NCBI GenBank assembly: GCA_002361335.1
Contig: DESS01000002.1
Location: 18,733 to 82,732, forward strand
DNA: 64,000 nt
Direction of reading: 5' to 3'
DNA from: Richelia sp. UBA3308
GTDB lineage: Bacteria > Cyanobacteriota > Cyanobacteriia > Cyanobacteriales > Nostocaceae
Made by a program: the position numbers and the translations under genes. Below, piece by piece: positions 27,494 to 37,087 of the stretch (position 1 is its first letter; each line of letters begins with the position of its first letter). A model generated the notes under the pieces. That model was given only the letters and a program-made list of their open reading frames with translations. It had not been told where the DNA came from and ran no database searches.

Positions 27494-28135
27494 TTATTTA
27501 AAAACTTTTTCAACTATAGTTCCTACCAAACAAGTTTTATCAAAATTCACCCCGGTTAAATTTGCACCTTCTAATTCCGCACACAATAAATTTGCCCCGG
27601 TTAAACTCGCTCCAGAAAGATTCGCTTTGCGTAAATCGGCTTCCTCTAAATTGGCTTCACTCAATAACGCACCCTGTAAATCTGCACGACTTAAGTCTGC
27701 ACCTTTAAGGTTAGCACCCGTAAGATTAGCACCCCGTAAATCAGCACCCCGTAAGTCAACACCTTGCAAGTTAACGTTTATTAAATTACTACCGCTTAAA
27801 AAAGCACCAGCAAAAGACACCTCACTAAGCCTAGCGCCCATAAAGTTAGCACCGCGTAAATTGCTACCCCTGACATCAGCCCCAGTTAAATCTGCTTGCA
27901 TCAAGTTGGCTCCCATTAAGTTGGCTCGCAAGTCAGTTTGTTGTAGGTTTGCGCCCATTAAATTCGCACCTTCTAAATGCGCGCCTTCAAATTTAGAATT
28001 AGCAAAATTTGTACCTATCAGGGTTGCACCAGCAAAGTTAATTCGACTTAAATCACTTTGAGATAAATCTTCATCTTCTAAATTCACCCCAGCTAGATGC
28101 TTCAAATCACCCGATTTAATAGCTTCAATATTCAT
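27494..28135 (-). CDS. Pentapeptide-repeat protein
   Basis: The 213-residue product is almost entirely A(D/N)LXX repeats (GANLMGANLQQTDL, GADLRGANLTGANL and so on) after a short N-terminal cap (MNIEAIKSGDLKHLAGVNLEDE). It should fold as a right-handed quadrilateral beta-helix. There is no membrane segment, so it is probably cytoplasmic. Function of stand-alone cyanobacterial members is unknown; some members elsewhere mimic DNA. The long open frame on the opposite strand is a by-product of repeat codon bias. Confidence 0.92.
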   Translation of the reverse strand: MNIEAIKSGDLKHLAGVNLEDEDLSQSDLSRINFAGATLIGTNFANSKFEGAHLEGANLMGANLQQTDLRANLMGANLMQADLTGADVRGSNLRGANFMGARLSEVSFAGAFLSGSNLINVNLQGVDLRGADLRGANLTGANLKGADLSRADLQGALLSEANLEEADLRKANLSGASLTGANLLCAELEGANLTGVNFDKTCLVGTIVEKVFK

Positions 28136-28276
28136 ATATCTTTTATCTTTTTACTATCAACAATAATTAATAAATTTAAATTCAAGACCACTAGACGCAA
28201 AGAGATACAATTTTATTGCGGCTCTTTACGTCCGTGCTTTAAATTATGATCCATCTAAAATGCAAGCACACTTAAA

Positions 28277-29671
28277 TTACTTTAGGTAAGTTATTACTTC
28301 ATTAGGCTCGCTCATCTCTCCTTGTTTGCTATCGATCAACCACATTCCGGCACTTAATTTTGGTGTAATTACGGATAATTCAAGCCCTTGATGTAAACCC
28401 ATAACTAATAAACTTAAGGTTTCTATTAGTTTAGGATCGAAACGAGTTGATTGTTGCTGAGTGCATTCTTCTAAAGCTTGAGTAAGTGTTTCTTCTTTAG
28501 TTAATCCGGAAGAAAACTTCTGGTTGACTCTAAATTGAAAATCTGCTACTAAAGCCAAAATTCTGGACTCTAAAGGAATTTCATCTCCTCCCAATCCTGC
28601 TGGTTTCCCGCTGCCATCCCACCATTCTGATTGATGGGTAATAATTTGGGCTACAGCCCGTAGTCTCGGCATGGTGCGTAAAACCTGGGTGCCCGGCACT
28701 AAAGGACAAGTTAAAGCACAACTGGGTGCGTCTTCTTGGTAGCGCGTAGATGTTCCGGGAGCCAAAACGCTTTCGGCTGTTTGTAGGGGATGTATGCGGT
28801 GCAGAAAGCCGGCAAGCCGCAATCGTTTCATTTGCCATGCAGGCAAATCTAGCAGCTGCCCCATTGTTTCTAATAGTGCTACAACTTCCCTTGCCGCCAT
28901 TGGGTTGACAACATCCGCAGCATCAAGAAGTTGTGCCATCCGTAAAAATGCCTGAATTTCATTAGAAAATAAGTTTCTATCTAAAATTCGATGGCGATTA
29001 CCGGCGGGAACGGAAATATTTATCTGTCCCCTCTGCAAATAGTCCACAACTTTGGAAACTACAGTTGCTAATTCTTCTGATGTGGCAACTGCTGGCTTGA
29101 TTGTCTGCTGAGATTCGCGCAGTTTTTGCGCCAATTCGGGATTATAACTTTCGATGCGATCGATGGCGATTAATGCCGTTTCCTCTACCAAATCTGGCTC
29201 AAATGTCCACAACCCGTAGAATTTTCGCTCTAAATCCGATTCTGGCAGTCCAGATGAACCATAATCTGTTTCAGATAGTTCTTGACAAATTACCATTGCC
29301 GTGTATGTAGGCGATAAAATAATTAAATGCCATTCTTCGGCAACCGGATCTTTTGGATCTATAGCCACCAAGTCCACATTCGGTAATTTGCTGGTGGGAT
29401 GTTCTAGCCAGCCACTATCGGGAGCCGCCATAATGGCAATTTGTTGCGAATCTCTAGCAATCTCTTTATAACGTTCAGCTTCTTGTATATACCACTTGCC
29501 TTGCTGAAAAGCTGTAATAACTAAAGGTTTACTATCATCTTCTAATATGTGGTCTTCTAAAGCATGGCACAGAGCCACCAAAGTATTCTTATAGTAAACG
29601 CCGTATCTAATCGGTCTTTTACTATTTTGATGAGCTTTATGTAGCCTTTGGAGTATTGAGCCTTCTAACAT
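28277..29671 (-). CDS. DICT sensory domain + degenerate HD/HD-GYP-like domain protein
   Basis: The 464-residue product begins with a DICT domain (residues ~1-190: GVYYKNTLVALCHALEDHIL, VITAFQQGKWYIQEAERYKEIA, LVAIDPKDPVAEEWHLIIL). The C-terminal half has the layout of an HD-GYP output: AGFLHRIHPLQ, then ITHQSEWWDGSGKPAGLGGDEIPLESRILALVADF, where the GYP equivalent is GKP. DICT domains sit beside GGDEF and kinase domains in signal proteins, so light or redox input to a phosphodiesterase-like output is plausible. The catalytic HD pair is not clearly intact, so activity is uncertain. Confidence 0.8.
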   Translation of the reverse strand: MLEGSILQRLHKAHQNSKRPIRYGVYYKNTLVALCHALEDHILEDDSKPLVITAFQQGKWYIQEAERYKEIARDSQQIAIMAAPDSGWLEHPTSKLPNVDLVAIDPKDPVAEEWHLIILSPTYTAMVICQELSETDYGSSGLPESDLERKFYGLWTFEPDLVEETALIAIDRIESYNPELAQKLRESQQTIKPAVATSEELATVVSKVVDYLQRGQINISVPAGNRHRILDRNLFSNEIQAFLRMAQLLDAADVVNPMAAREVVALLETMGQLLDLPAWQMKRLRLAGFLHRIHPLQTAESVLAPGTSTRYQEDAPSCALTCPLVPGTQVLRTMPRLRAVAQIITHQSEWWDGSGKPAGLGGDEIPLESRILALVADFQFRVNQKFSSGLTKEETLTQALEECTQQQSTRFDPKLIETLSLLVMGLHQGLELSVITPKLSAGMWLIDSKQGEMSEPNEVITYLK

Positions 29672-29892
29672 TTGATTTTATAAAAGTAATCTTATGATGG
29701 ATTGCGAGCAATTTTAACACTGCTAAAGGTATAAAGGTATTTGTTTATTGTAATTATTAACTATTTGAGAAAAAACCACGGCAATCTATACCTAAATTCC
29801 CCATACTGTTTTTTCGTTTCTTACCTCCTCGGTTTACTTAGATCCCCTTATTTTATTTATGGTAGGATGAACATTGTCACCCTACTGATTCT

Positions 29893-31464
29893 TTATGATA
29901 CACTAACTAGTTGTTTTGGTTTAGTTTCCATTGGCGCGGAAAGTGCTTCTTCCAATTCGGCACAACCAAGTTTATCTTCTAAAATTTTCATGACTTCGCG
30001 TCCAAAGTCATTAGGGTTTTGTTTCATAGCTTGTAAGCAAACTTCACCAAAAAACGAACCTAGTGGTTCGGGATTCCAGAGTAACTTTCTGGCATTCCAG
30101 GGCGATAAAAGCATCGGATTGTAATTTTTATTAAGAATGCCTTCTTTAAAAGCGTAGTCTTCTAAATGAGTGTGGGGCTGCAATCCAATAAAGAAAATTG
30201 CCGGTTCAACTTTATCCACTCCGAAAATTCTTTCTAATTCGCGATGGTAAGCGATAGTTTGACGAATAGTTTCTCGACGTTCATCTATTACATTAAAAGA
30301 ATAGTTAACGGAAACTAAATCGTTAAATCCAGCTGCTTTTAGATCGCGGCAATTTTCTAAAACGGTTCGCAGATTATAACCCATCCGCATTTTCCGTACT
30401 AATTCTTGAGAACCACTGGTAATACCGATTTCAAAATAATTCATTCCGGTTTTTACCATCAAATCGCATAATTTCGGAGTAAGGTTATCGGCACGGATAT
30501 AAGCCGCCCAATTGATATCCGTCATCCCAGAATCAACGATTTTCTCTAAAAGTTCCACAGCATCATCCATAAATTTCCGAGCTGGGATAAATTGAGCATC
30601 GGTAAACCAGAATTTACGAATTCCTCTATCGTAAAGTTGCCGCATTTCCGCCACTACTTCATCGGCGGCATTAATCCGTACCTGCTTACCTTCCACAACC
30701 GTATAAACGCAGTAGCAGCAATTATGAGGACAACCACGCTTAGTTTGTACGCCGATATAAAAGTCAAGTTCATGTATGTAATAGTTAAACTCGGGCCAAA
30801 TACCTTCAATATAATCGTAATTACAAGCAGTTTTTTCAATTGGTGTGGGTTCTTCGTGAATCAAACGTTGACGCGGTTGAGTTTCTCCCACTACATAACA
30901 ACGTTCATCTTGAAAATCTTTGCCACTTAAGAGTTTTTCTAGTAAACCTTCCCCTTCACCAACAGAAACAATAGAACCTTTGGGTAAACTGTTGCTCAAT
31001 TGTTCGTAATAAACGCTAACGGCACCACCACCGATAATCACGCGAACATTCTGGTTATATTTCTGAGCGCGTTTTAATCCCCGTTTAATCAATGCTGAAT
31101 TACGCCAAAGCTCTGTATAAAAACCTTTGAGCATTTGGAAGCCACCCAAAGCACCGTGTAACTTCACAAAAGGATTTTTGGCATAAAAAATTTCAAAGGA
31201 GTATTGTAGGGGATTCCCACCTCTTCCACCAACTGGAGCAAAAATATGAATATCTCGCCAAGAATAAATTAACAGCGTCGGTTTAAATTCATCAATACAA
31301 GTATCCAGAGCAGATTTATAGTCTAAAGGTGGTACCGTTCCCAAATCGAAAATCCGTTGTTCAACATTTGGAAACAGCTTGTGCACATGATCTGCAAGGT
31401 AAACAACCCCAATCGGAAAAATGGGGTTACAAGGAAGCCGCACGTAGAGAATTTTGTTTTCCAT
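29893..31464 (-). CDS. B12-binding-domain radical SAM protein
   Basis: From ATG 31464 (MENKILYVRLPCNP) the ~523-residue product has an N-terminal cobalamin-binding-like half with GGGAVSVYYEQL and VGEGEGLLEKLL. A radical SAM domain follows, with the cluster motif RGCPHNCCYCVY (CxxxCxxC). Downstream are WFTDAQFIPARKF and EIGITSGSQELVRKMRMGY. The substrate is not deducible. Similar proteins in phototrophs act in tetrapyrrole or lipid modification, but that is only analogy. The open frame extends 21 nt further to a TTG. Confidence 0.85.
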   Translation of the reverse strand: MENKILYVRLPCNPIFPIGVVYLADHVHKLFPNVEQRIFDLGTVPPLDYKSALDTCIDEFKPTLLIYSWRDIHIFAPVGGRGGNPLQYSFEIFYAKNPFVKLHGALGGFQMLKGFYTELWRNSALIKRGLKRAQKYNQNVRVIIGGGAVSVYYEQLSNSLPKGSIVSVGEGEGLLEKLLSGKDFQDERCYVVGETQPRQRLIHEEPTPIEKTACNYDYIEGIWPEFNYYIHELDFYIGVQTKRGCPHNCCYCVYTVVEGKQVRINAADEVVAEMRQLYDRGIRKFWFTDAQFIPARKFMDDAVELLEKIVDSGMTDINWAAYIRADNLTPKLCDLMVKTGMNYFEIGITSGSQELVRKMRMGYNLRTVLENCRDLKAAGFNDLVSVNYSFNVIDERRETIRQTIAYHRELERIFGVDKVEPAIFFIGLQPHTHLEDYAFKEGILNKNYNPMLLSPWNARKLLWNPEPLGSFFGEVCLQAMKQNPNDFGREVMKILEDKLGCAELEEALSAPMETKPKQLVSVS

Positions 31465-32269
31465 AGTAAGTGTTTCAACTACCAACTTGCCGTTATCAAA
31501 AAAAATAGAGCTAATATCCGGGTTTAAACTACGTATTTAAATCAATTTTCGTCCTTTCTCACAATCCTAGTTGAATTTTTACCCAATTATTCACAAAATA
31601 GTTCGCTGTGAAAAACCACCCAGAAATGGGATAAAGCAGAAGAAAACCCTTGGCATCGGACTAGGAAGTAATCATATCCATATAAATAGTTTATGAGAAA
31701 GATGAACGTCTACTTTATATATCTTTACAATAGCATCCACTTTGTTTCTTAAGCCCATTTAATCCACTAATAGTTTTTTAATGAGATAGCAGTCTGCCCT
31801 TATACAACTTCAAGCTTGGAGATGCAGGAGAGAAGCAAATAAGGGAGACAAGGTGTTGGGAGGCGATAAGGATAATAAATTAAAACTCCGGCATTAACAA
31901 CTTAAATAGCCTGCTCATAGCTATCTTGTGAATTTGCAATTTTTAGGCCTTTATGAAAACCACTAAATTAATTGCTCTTAAATTACTGCTATAGCAACTG
32001 AATATTTTATATCTGATTTAGTGGAAAACTCGTAAAACTGCATGAGATAATTCTATAAATTTAATCAAAATATTCTAATGCTTAGTGCTTAATATACAAT
32101 TGCAAAAAAATCATATTTTTTTATAAAAATTTCAGATATGGAACATATCTTAAAATTTAAATGCCATACAAATAGCCAGTTGGTATTCATAGTTACAGCA
32201 GGTGGGGATCGAGGAATGCTAATTTTGCTGATGTAAGATAGAATTGTGGCGACAAGCTCCTCAGCAGTT
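31465..32269. other. 805-bp intergenic region
   Basis: This spacer lies between divergent genes and is AT-rich. It contains no open frame with recognisable motif, no tRNA and no clear palindrome. It presumably holds both promoters. I see nothing else I can support. Confidence 0.5.
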
Positions 32270-32653
32270 ATGGCTCAAATACTAGATCCCCTACCACCTG
32301 AGCAATCAGGAAAATTTCTCTGCTGCTACGTTAATGCCACGAATAAAATACAGGTGGCTCGCATCTCCAATATTTCTAATTGGTACTTTGAAAGGGTTGT
32401 TTTCCCTGGACAAAGATTAGTTTTTGAAGCACCCGAATCAGCTCAATTAGAAATTCATACGGGGATGATGGCAAGTGCAATTTTATCGGATACAATTCCG
32501 TGCGATCGCCTTGCAATTGACAAAGCAAATAGTTCTGAAAATCAATTAAATTCAAATCATCGGAATGTTGATTCAGGAGATAACAATTCTCTTGTGTCCT
32601 CAATTAATTCAAAAAACGGAGATTCAACAAAACCATTAATGATCGTTGGCTAA
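32270..32653 (+). CDS. DUF1830 family protein
   Basis: From ATG 32270 the ~127-residue product begins MAQILDPLPPEQSGKFLCCYVN. It continues ATNKIQVARISN and NWYFERVVFPGQRLVFEAP, the core of the cyanobacteria-restricted DUF1830 family (~70 residues). The last ~45 residues are a Ser/Asn-rich tail. Function is unknown. A GTG eight codons upstream (32246) is an alternative start. An intrinsic terminator follows. Confidence 0.88.
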   Translation: MAQILDPLPPEQSGKFLCCYVNATNKIQVARISNISNWYFERVVFPGQRLVFEAPESAQLEIHTGMMASAILSDTIPCDRLAIDKANSSENQLNSNHRNVDSGDNNSLVSSINSKNGDSTKPLMIVG

Positions 32654-32692
32654 ACCATCTATTAATTTAACAAAATTTTTTTCTCTATTTTT

Positions 32693-32720
32693 GGGTTGCT
32701 TAATCCGGCAACCCGTTTTT
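32693..32720 (+). terminator. Intrinsic terminator after the DUF1830 gene
   Basis: GGGTTGC (32693-32699) pairs with GCAACCC (32708-32714), with an 8-nt loop followed by G and five T. Confidence 0.82.
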
Positions 32721-32974
32721 ATTTGAAACAGAGGCAAGAGGCAAAAGTCAGAAGTCTAAAGTATCAAGGTAATAAGTATTAAATCCTCTCCCTACCAATC
32801 AAAGAAATACCCGTTTTTTTTGAAAGCTAATTTTTACAAGGGTTTTAGCTAGTGTTTCTTAAAAGTGAGGAATGAGGAGTCAGTAGTGAGGAGTTTAACA
32901 TTTGACAGTCCCCTTGTCCCCTTGTTTCCTTCCTTGTCTCCCAATATGTGCCAAAGCAATCTACAATTCTAAAT

Positions 32975-33436
32975 ATGGATTTACCTTCATTTCTTTGGTT
33001 GTGGAAAATCGCCGCTTGGTCGATGGGGTTATCTTTACTTGCTTATTTACTGCTAGCGGTAACGGGTATCTCTATGTTTCGTGGTAGAACATCGGAAAAT
33101 GCTAGATTTATCTCGCTTTTTCCGGGGGGCTATGGCGGACTAAGTATACTCCACTATGGAATGGGTATCACTATGGTTTGTTTGGTGATACTACTACTCG
33201 CAATTGGTATTGTCGGTACTTTAGGTGAATATGGTTCTTTGGGACATTCACAACACCTAGGAGCTGGTTTAACTACGGTTGTACTAGTTTTGATTTCTGC
33301 TGGAAGTGCGATTTTGATTCGTACTGGTTGGATTTGGGCTAGACGTATTCACGTTAGTACAAATATTGCTTTATTTCTTGTATTCGTTTGGGTATCACTC
33401 AGTGGTTGGAGCGTGGTGCAAAAGTATTTACCGTGA
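32975..33436 (+). CDS. DUF4079-type integral membrane protein
   Basis: From ATG 32975 the ~153-residue product begins MDLPSFLWLWKIAAWSMG. It has four membrane segments: SLLAYLLLAVTGISMF, GITMVCLVILLLAIGIVG, GLTTVVLVLISAGSAILI, and IALFLVFVWVSLSGW. Conserved His residues occur before and between helices (ILHYGMG, GHSQHLGAG, RRIHVST). This matches the cyanobacterial DUF4079 family, whose His-bearing helices resemble heme-binding cytochrome b561-like bundles; heme binding is inference. GTG 32948 is an alternative start. The 320-bp spacer before it holds a run of CCCCTTGT repeats. Confidence 0.75.
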   Translation: MDLPSFLWLWKIAAWSMGLSLLAYLLLAVTGISMFRGRTSENARFISLFPGGYGGLSILHYGMGITMVCLVILLLAIGIVGTLGEYGSLGHSQHLGAGLTTVVLVLISAGSAILIRTGWIWARRIHVSTNIALFLVFVWVSLSGWSVVQKYLP

Positions 33437-33507
33437 TTAGGTCTACACTTTTGTGGGGTTCTAGCAATTTAATTACAGCATATTTCATCTTTATCAGGTA
33501 GATTATC

Positions 33508-33525
33508 ACGGGCAGGTATGCCCGT
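33508..33525. repeat. Small palindromic repeat in a 390-bp spacer
   Basis: ACGGGCA-GGTA-TGCCCGT is a perfect 7-bp hairpin with a 4-nt loop, followed by ACCACAAGAG. Palindromes of this type recur in filamentous cyanobacterial spacers. The rest of 33437-33826 is AT-rich with no gene seen. Confidence 0.55.
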
Positions 33526-33826
33526 ACCACAAGAGTTTTAGAATTTTTTTTTACCTAATTTACTTGTAAAATCCTGTATGTAGTACGCTCCGAAATATAG
33601 GTAGAAATTTATTTACTCCCAAAGAAGTAATGCGTTAGGGATAAGATATATTCTCACAAAGGCAACACAGAGCAATACTGGGAAGGAGTGTGTTAATACT
33701 TACAGTCCTGATTTTTTGTTTTTACATAATTACTTTTACTAAAAGGTTTATAATTTACTTGATTTCAGCATTTCTCCTCATTAATGTGAAAAATTAAGAA
33801 TCAATAATAATGTATATCTGTTAACA

Positions 33827-34675
33827 ATGAAATTCTTAAAAAACAATCGGAGGATTGGTTTATTTATATTCAAGTTTCTAGTAATTGCTGTAATAGTAAC
33901 TACATTCTTTTTCGGTTTAAGCCAACTAAAAAAACAGAGAGATAAGATACCGTTCTTAAAACATTTTAATTACGAAGTGCTATTCTTCATTGAAAATATT
34001 GAAAGTATAGGGATAGTTGCTGGTTTACTTGCTTTAATTTTGAACGTTCCCGAACAACAAAAGAAGTCTCACTATGAAGCATGGCAAGTAATTAATTCAG
34101 CGCAAAATCAAAGGGGAAGTGGTGGAAGAATTCAAGCATTGGAAGATTTGGTGCGAGATGGGGTAAGTTTGGATGGTGTTGTCGTTTCAGATGCATATCT
34201 TACAAAAATCAATCTTCAAAAGGCAAAACTTGATAATGCTGACTTCAGTAATGCCAACCTTGTTGGTGCTAATTTCCGTGGTGCTAACCTCATTGGTGCT
34301 AACTTCAGTAGTACCAACCTCAACGGTGTCTGCTTCAGTAATGCTAGATTCAGTAATGCCAACCTCAGTGGTGCCAACTGTTCTTATGCCATCTTCAATG
34401 ATGCCTACCTATTTTGTACCAACCTCAGTGGTGCCAACGTCACTCATACCAACCTCAGCAATGCCTACCTCAACAATGCCTACTTCAGTGGTGCCAACCT
34501 CTATTGTGCCAACCTCAGTGGTGCCTACCTAAGTCGTTCCAATTTCAACAAAGCTGACCTCAGTGGTGCAAAGTTCTGGGATAAAAATTTACAACTAGAA
34601 GCTAGAAACATAACCCCAAAACAAATCAAAGAAGCTAAAAACTGGGAAAAAGCAGTATACAGTCGAATTCCGTAA
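33827..34675 (+). CDS. Membrane-anchored pentapeptide-repeat protein
   Basis: The 282-residue product has two membrane segments near the N-terminus (IGLFIFKFLVIAVIVTTFFF and EVLFFIENIESIGIVAGLLALIL). A soluble linker (SHYEAWQVINSAQNQRGSGG, then RIQALEDLVRDG) follows, then about 25 pentapeptide units, and a final helix (ITPKQIKEAKNWEKAVYS). The linker-plus-pentapeptide layout recurs in cyanobacterial membrane proteins whose function is unknown. The repeats are also strikingly alike at DNA level (AACCTCAGTGGTGCC-type 15-mers), a sign of recent unit duplication. Confidence 0.9.
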   Translation: MKFLKNNRRIGLFIFKFLVIAVIVTTFFFGLSQLKKQRDKIPFLKHFNYEVLFFIENIESIGIVAGLLALILNVPEQQKKSHYEAWQVINSAQNQRGSGGRIQALEDLVRDGVSLDGVVVSDAYLTKINLQKAKLDNADFSNANLVGANFRGANLIGANFSSTNLNGVCFSNARFSNANLSGANCSYAIFNDAYLFCTNLSGANVTHTNLSNAYLNNAYFSGANLYCANLSGAYLSRSNFNKADLSGAKFWDKNLQLEARNITPKQIKEAKNWEKAVYSRIP

Positions 34676-34883
34676 AAAACTAGGTCTAGCAGCAGAAGAA
34701 TAAACCACTGCTGTGCAGGAAAAGTGCTGAGCATCGGTTGGTTAAAAGTATTGATATACAAGTATTTATTTATTAAGTAATATATTTTTACTTACTTTTA
34801 TCTGACGCAGCCATTACCCTTTAATTTAAGTCTAATGGTTATACTTAAAATATTGACTAATTGGAATAGCAGCAAGTAAAACA

Positions 34884-35105
34884 TCAATCGTCCTCCATTT
34901 CAGATGGATCTAACTTCACTTGATTGAGCAACCCTTGCCTAATGGTTTTTTCAATCAACTCGCTTCTAGTTATTCCCAACTGCTCAGATACTTTATCTAA
35001 TTCATTGGAAGCAGTTTCCGTCAGCATAATTTGGTAACGCTGCTTTGTTTCACCATACTTATCTTTATCAGCTCGTCTTGGTCTTGGCACTATTTCTACA
35101 TACAC
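34884..35105 (-). CDS. Ribbon-helix-helix (CopG-like) protein
   Basis: The 73-residue product has a basic N-terminus (RPRRADKDKYGETK), then the RHH pattern QRYQIMLTETASNELDKVSEQLGITRSELIEKTIRQGL: one strand followed by two helices, with the turn at GITRSELI. An acidic tail (DPSEMEDD) ends it. It could be an antitoxin or small repressor, but no toxin-like gene lies beside it. The start is GTG 35105 with GAGGTG upstream. A TATGTATGTAT microsatellite lies about 50 bp before the start. Confidence 0.78.
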   Translation of the reverse strand: MYVEIVPRPRRADKDKYGETKQRYQIMLTETASNELDKVSEQLGITRSELIEKTIRQGLLNQVKLDPSEMEDD

Positions 35106-35354
35106 ACATCAACACCTCAATACTTTACAAATTTATTTGACTATCTATATACATACATACACATCTACACAATATAATGGATGACAAAGGCGATCGCTCC
35201 TCCCGCCAAGAAGTACGCAATCGCCAATGTAGCGTAATCAACTCCCTATATTGGGAGTCAAAATTATCATGACACAATTACCACCTGCTAAAAGCAATTG
35301 AAAAATGATTTACAATTTTAGTGACTCTTGGCATCTTAAGTTCACAATATAGCA

Positions 35355-35891
35355 ATGGAAACCTCTTCTATTTTTCGGCTATCCCCTTTAATCAGGATTA
35401 CGCTTCTAAGTTTGTATGTAGCGCTAACTTTACCATTGCCATTCCTAGCGGATGTCACTAATGCGCCGGTACCACCTGTATTACTTTGGATAGGTATTGC
35501 CTTAGGTTTTATAATTTTATACGCAGTTCTAACTGAACGGGTAATTTTAAATGAAGAGGGCATTCAAGTTGTTTATGCTCCTTGGGTACCAAAATTTTTC
35601 CGTAAAGGCTGGTTTTTATCTTGGTCAGATGTACAACAGTTAAAACCACGTACTACCGGACAAGGCGGTATTGTTTATTATTTTTTGAGCAAGGATGAGA
35701 AAGCTTATTTACTGCCAATGCGTGTAGCTGGATTTGCCCGTTTGGTAAGAACTGTACAAGAAAAAACAGGTATTGATACTACGGATGTTTATCCTTTAGC
35801 ACAACCATGGATGTATCTAATTTTGCTAATGTTTACCTTGCTGATGTTTTTAGTTGATGGTTGGACAATTTTTACTGCGACAAAAATTTGA
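35355..35891 (+). CDS. Conserved cyanobacterial membrane protein with PH-like loop
   Basis: The 178-residue product has two N-terminal membrane segments (IRITLLSLYVALTLPLPFLA and PVLLWIGIALGFIILYAVL). A beta-rich domain follows (ERVILNEEGIQVVYAPW, SWSDVQQLKPRTTGQGGIVYYF) of the bacterial PH-like/YdbT-like type, and one C-terminal helix (MYLILLMFTLLMFLVDGW) closes it. Function is unknown; the domain reading is from pattern only. The gene is followed at once by a strong inverted repeat. Confidence 0.75.
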   Translation: METSSIFRLSPLIRITLLSLYVALTLPLPFLADVTNAPVPPVLLWIGIALGFIILYAVLTERVILNEEGIQVVYAPWVPKFFRKGWFLSWSDVQQLKPRTTGQGGIVYYFLSKDEKAYLLPMRVAGFARLVRTVQEKTGIDTTDVYPLAQPWMYLILLMFTLLMFLVDGWTIFTATKI

Positions 35892-35951
35892 CCTCACCCC
35901 CTTCCCCTCTCCAAAGCATCGGAGAGGGGAGCAGTCAACGGCGGGGTGAGG
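35892..35951 (+). terminator. Double inverted repeat directly after the stop codon
   Basis: CCTCACCCC (35892-35900) pairs with GGGGTGAGG (35943-35951), enclosing a perfect 9-bp inner stem (CCCCTCTCC at 35904-35912 with GGAGAGGGG at 35921-35929). Only three T follow. The sequence resembles a repeat common in cyanobacterial spacers, so it may be both a repeat and a terminator. Two copies of an ATTCAGGCATTCTAA-type unit follow near 36005-36040. Confidence 0.6.
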
Positions 35952-36040
35952 TTTCGCGCAAGTGTATTGTACCCAAGTGGAAACCGCTGTAATTCCTAAT
36001 TCTAAATTCAGGCATTCTAAATTCAGGCATTCTAAATTCT

Positions 36041-36472
36041 TTAGAGAAAATCTAAAAACTGCTCGGGAACTAACCGAAATTTGCCAGATTTCAAGATTTT
36101 AATATCCATCCACAGGGCTGTTTTTTCTCGTTCACCTTCATTGAAAGTGATTTTTTCTTGTTGGTAAAATTTGGGGTGTACGAAATCGCATTCATAAAGT
36201 TGAATGATTTCGTGACCTGGTTTTCCTTGGAAGGTAAATATATTTTCTAAACAGGCTAGGTAGCGAATGTTGGTTACTTCTGCTTGGATTTCTTCTTGAA
36301 ATTCCCGTCGAAGGGCAAATTTACTGGTTTCGCCAAATTCAACACCACCGCCCATTGCACGATAGAAATTATCATTTTTGACTGAATCGTAACCTTCCGA
36401 AACAAAAGTGCGGTTATTGCGATCGCGAATAAGTCCTAAGGCAATAACGCGGATTGTACCTTCTTTATACAT
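36041..36472 (-). CDS. Nudix hydrolase
   Basis: The 143-residue product contains the Nudix box as GGGVEFGETSKFALRREF-QEEIQAEV (GX5EX7REUXEEXGU form), near residues 41-65. It hydrolyses a nucleoside diphosphate linked to some group; the substrate cannot be told from sequence. It follows the DUF3531 gene on the same strand with an 19-bp gap, so the two probably share a transcript. Confidence 0.9.
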   Translation of the reverse strand: MYKEGTIRVIALGLIRDRNNRTFVSEGYDSVKNDNFYRAMGGGVEFGETSKFALRREFQEEIQAEVTNIRYLACLENIFTFQGKPGHEIIQLYECDFVHPKFYQQEKITFNEGEREKTALWMDIKILKSGKFRLVPEQFLDFL

Positions 36473-36491
36473 TTATTTTTCCTACTTTTTG

Positions 36492-36944
36492 CTAATTATC
36501 GTAAATAAAAGAAGGACGACTATCGCTATCTTCAATGGGCCAATCTACATTTTCGCCGCCAATGTAAACTTCATCAATGGTGACATATTCTTGACCAAGT
36601 TGAGTGATGGCGTTGACGAGAATATCGAGGGCGATCGCGTCGGATGTTCCTAAGTCAAACCAACACCTTGCCCAATCTCCGTTGTATTCAAATTTACCCA
36701 TATTGTGCATTAGGGCTAACAAACTATTTTGATAACCATCTTGGTCGTAATTTAAATAGCTAATATCAAGTCCAGTTTCCTGTACTTGAAGATTTTCGGC
36801 ATTGAAAGCACCTAATTTACCTAAATAAAACCAGGAATCAAAAAGTTCTTCTACAAACTGTTTCTCACGTTCGGAAGGAACTGTACTAAATCTTAGCCAA
36901 ATCCAGACATCAAAAGGATTTATTTCACGGAATTCTATCTTCAT
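36492..36944 (-). CDS. DUF3531 family protein
   Basis: The 150-residue product begins MKIEFREINPFDVWIWLRF. It contains FVEELFDSWFYLGKLGAFNAEN, ALMHNMGKFEYNGDWARCW and DLGTSDAIALDILVNAI, the conserved blocks of DUF3531, a family of cyanobacteria and plastid-bearing eukaryotes. No function is known. It is likely cotranscribed with the downstream Nudix gene. Confidence 0.85.
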   Translation of the reverse strand: MKIEFREINPFDVWIWLRFSTVPSEREKQFVEELFDSWFYLGKLGAFNAENLQVQETGLDISYLNYDQDGYQNSLLALMHNMGKFEYNGDWARCWFDLGTSDAIALDILVNAITQLGQEYVTIDEVYIGGENVDWPIEDSDSRPSFIYDN

Positions 36945-37087
36945 TTGATTTTAATATCCAGATTAGTTTTATCCAAAGTCATTTTAGAAGAACTGGGGAA
37001 AATGGGGGATGATTAAGAATTAATAATTAAGAATTAATAATTAAGAATTACGAATTATATTCACTCCGTTACTCAATGGCCAATTGC

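Noticed and set aside
27627..28061. Long antisense frames opposite pentapeptide genes (also 62389-62571 and 63634-63879)
   Set aside because: The regular codon pattern of A(D/N)LXX repeats keeps antisense frames open. They are shadows.
34884..35105. Toxin-antitoxin pair centred on the RHH gene
   Set aside because: No toxin-like gene is adjacent; the neighbours are a pentapeptide gene and a membrane protein gene.
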